Below the pieces are notes generated by a model. It was not told where the DNA came from. It ran no database searches and worked only from the letters and a program-made list of their open reading frames with translations. The translations under genes and the position numbers were made by a program. From Trichinella spiralis (lineage: Eukaryota > Nematoda > Enoplea > Trichinellida > Trichinellidae), in assembly GCA_000181795.3 (NCBI GenBank), contig CM012953.1, positions 1,090,542-1,154,541 of the forward strand: a stretch of 64,000 bases of DNA, given 5' to 3'. Below, piece by piece: positions 61,801 to 64,000 of this stretch; position 1 is the stretch's first letter; every line of letters starts with the position of its first letter.

Positions 61801-62870
61801 TGAAAGCAGTTTCAAGCAGTGAAGAAACAAATAATTGAAAGCAAATGCTCCAAGCATAAAAAGCCCCACTGGTAACGCACAAATTATATATATACTGCGG
61901 TATTACATTTGTTTTAAATAGCTAAGAATTTCAGATGAATGATGCTTGCTTAGCAAATTTTGACTAAACAAACTGGCCATTTGATTGAATTTGTTTAAAA
62001 CTAATTGCACGTAGGTTGAATTAAATTTGATAAATTAATCATACTGAACTCATGAAATTGATGAAATCTCATCAATTTCATGTCATACGTTCGTCACAAG
62101 ATGTTTCAAACAAATTTTATGTGAAAATCACATTTTTCTAATCAACAACACTTGTTGATCAGTTGACAATTATTTAAAATTTCATTATATTTCTTACAAA
62201 AATCTGCATAAAAAACATGTCTCTTGCACTGCTTTACTTTATGAAAATCTGTACAGCATTGAATATTGAACATTATTGTTCAGTATTATAATACACATTA
62301 CCAATATATGGATAATACGTGAAAAGTAATACAATTTTTATTTATTATACTTGTATGTTTAAATTTCATCGTTATTTAAAGTTTTAAATTCTTCTAAATT
62401 TGTGCTTAAAGTTTTATAACAATTGCGTTTTAATTTAATTCATTTACAAATATCAGAAAATTATTCCAAGACTGTTCAGTTTCAAAAATCTTTCAACACC
62501 CTTAAAATTCGTGTAGCAAGAGATGAGTAAAACATAGTCCTGTAGTTACGTCGAAACTGCAGATCAGTTATTAATAATCAGTTAATCATACGTTTTTTGC
62601 ATACTTATTTATATTTTTTATATTTCAGAATTATATTACAAATAAATGAACAATTGTATAAAAGATGAATTTGCATTAGTAGAAAATAACATATTAATAA
62701 ATTATATTTAAATTCAGTCGTGTTTTATATATTTTTTCTTGATATATTTTTCATAAATGTAATATGAACCTTTTCAGATACTGTATCATTACAGTATTCT
62801 ATAGTAAGCTAGTGAGCCGTTGGTTTATAGCCAGCTTACTAAATTCTGGTTATATACTTATTGCTTAAAA

Positions 62871-64000
62871 ATGTCGAACGTCTCGTGCCCAGCTCATCCA
62901 GATGCTGAATTAATTGAAGATCATAGAGCCGGTGACATGATTTGTATGGAGTGTGGTTTAGTAGTTGGCGATCGGTATTAACTTATTTTGGACGAAATTT
63001 TTGAACATTTTCCATTGTGATAAAAATATTGTTCATTTAAATAAATATTATATAGTTTTTATTTCAAGTGTAGTTTTTTAGATTTTATTTGAATTTAATA
63101 TAGAATAAAGATGAGTAAATGAAGAAACAATTAGGTAAAATCTAGTGAATAAAATCATAGAAGCATAAAATTGCTGAGAAGAGTTTTTTTAAAGTGAACG
63201 CAATATGGTAAGATAATGTAAAATATATTGGTACAATAGCGTAGCATCTGTTTTGCTTTTTTATGATGAAACTTTTAGAATTGTGGATGTTAGCAGTGAA
63301 TGGCGATCATTTAGCAGTGATTCTAATTCTAAAGATCCGAGTCGTGTCGGATCACCGGAAAATAATCTCATGTCCGGTGGTGGTTTGGCGACTAGCATTG
63401 CTGGAGGAGGAAGTGATGAAAGCAGATCTTTGTCGAATCTGCAAAAACGACAGGCAGTATGATCATTTTTATTAAAATTTTATATATAATTAAAATTTGT
63501 GTTTTGTAATGTTTGTTTTTAAGTCAAATAATCAAGATCGCGCATTGATTCACGCCTTTGGAGTCATTCGAGAAATGGCCGATCGTATTCATCTGACAAA
63601 ATCCATTCAAGTACAATTCGCTAGTTTATATGATGTTTTTTGTTTAACAATAATTTATTTTTAGGATCAAGCGAATTTGCTTTTCAAACAAGTACAAGAA
63701 ACAAAAGCATTGAAAGGGAAGAACAACGATGCCGTAGCATCCGCTTGTCTTTACATTGCTTGTAGAAAAGATGGTGTTCCGAGAACTTTCAAAGGTTCAT
63801 TATGAAATTTAAATGTTTAAAGGAATAATTTTGTCCATTTTAGAAATATGTGCTGTGTCTAAGCTTAGCAAGAAGGAGGTTGGTCGTTGTTTTAAGTTGA
63901 TATTGCGTGCTTTGGAAACGAACTTAAATTTAATAACAACATCAGACTTTATGGTATGCGTTTCAAATTGTTAGTTTTGCAGCATTTTCTTTATTCTGCG
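62871..64000 (+). CDS. GTF2B: Transcription initiation factor TFIIB (partial, continues past the window)
   Basis: Recruits RNA polymerase II to the TBP-bound promoter. Exons in the window: 62871-62974, 63279-63456, 63524-63610, 63665-63794 and 63844-63953; the donor GTATGC at 63954 starts an intron that leaves the window. The zinc ribbon is complete ([20 protein letters not shown] then CMEC, i.e. C-x2-H and C-x2-C). The B-reader/linker is [12 protein letters not shown], very close to human DVGSEWRTFSND. The first cyclin repeat follows ([20 protein letters not shown] and [17 protein letters not shown]). The start is the first ATG in frame, MSNVSC. Confidence 0.96.

Larger units (their letters stand above)
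57669..62870. other. Long gene-poor region between unc-49 and TFIIB
   Basis: AT-rich, and it should hold the unc-49 5' exons and promoter and the TFIIB promoter. A minus-strand open frame at about 57720-57860 (product with RRVLIDYNAYISIMNITVG) could be another unc-49 5' exon or chance. Between 59200 and 62800 nothing is supported on either strand. Confidence 0.4.

Overview
The window is eukaryotic nuclear DNA, about two-thirds A+T, with intron-rich genes on both strands. Most introns run from about 45 nt to a few hundred nt. It reads as a nematode. The strongest evidence is a GABA-gated chloride channel gene built like C. elegans unc-49: one shared ligand-binding half followed by alternative channel-domain cassettes. 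Low GC, variable acceptors and acceptor-like AGs just before several start codons suggest an early-branching, Trichinella-like nematode (Dorylaimia). That placement is inference.

Layout, left to right. 0.9-1.2 kb: the complex III hinge protein (+). 2.4-3.9 kb: an unrecognised EGF-domain membrane protein (+). 4.3-6.4 kb: proteasome ATPase RPT5/PSMC3 (-). 7.6-9.7 kb: an unrecognised, highly charged single-pass membrane protein (-). 10.1-13.3 kb: XPB/ERCC3 helicase of TFIIH (-). 13.8-15.3 kb: a TMEM198-like multipass protein (-), with a small unknown ORF (+) 70 bp away. 15.7-23.9 kb is gene-poor, with two GC-richer islands and an LTR-like remnant. 23.9-25.9 kb: an intronless, GC-rich SMCR8 gene (+), convergent with METTL5 (-) at 26.0-27.1 kb. 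28.0-31.7 kb: an SH3-WW-PH-RhoGAP protein (-). 34.5-35.1 kb: TMEM186 (-), head to head with the 15-exon C2CD5 gene (+, 35.9-40.1 kb). Then an ML-domain secreted protein (+, 40.6-41.4 kb) and SRSF2/SC35 (-, 41.7-43.7 kb). 47.0-57.7 kb: unc-49 (-). 62.9 kb to the end: TFIIB (+), running off the window.

The unc-49 region carries the main signals. The Cys-loop exon can join, in the same phase, either a UNC-49B-like cassette (closest to insect RDL) or a UNC-49C-like cassette whose pore helix has Thr at 2' and Met at 6'. The Cys-loop-B-C block appears twice, about 5.5 kb each and close to 99% identical, on either side of a 118-N gap. The copy ends coincide exactly with the two contig ends, so this is most likely two unmerged overlapping contigs (alleles), not a real duplication.

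Most other genes are single-copy housekeeping genes: transcription and repair (XPB, TFIIB), splicing (SRSF2), protein turnover (RPT5), mitochondria (UQCRH, TMEM186), membrane traffic and signalling (SMCR8, C2CD5, RhoGAP), and rRNA modification (METTL5). No operon was proven. No tRNA, rRNA, CRISPR array or intact mobile element was recognised. Exon boundaries were read by hand from reading frame, splice signals and remembered family sequences, with no database search.
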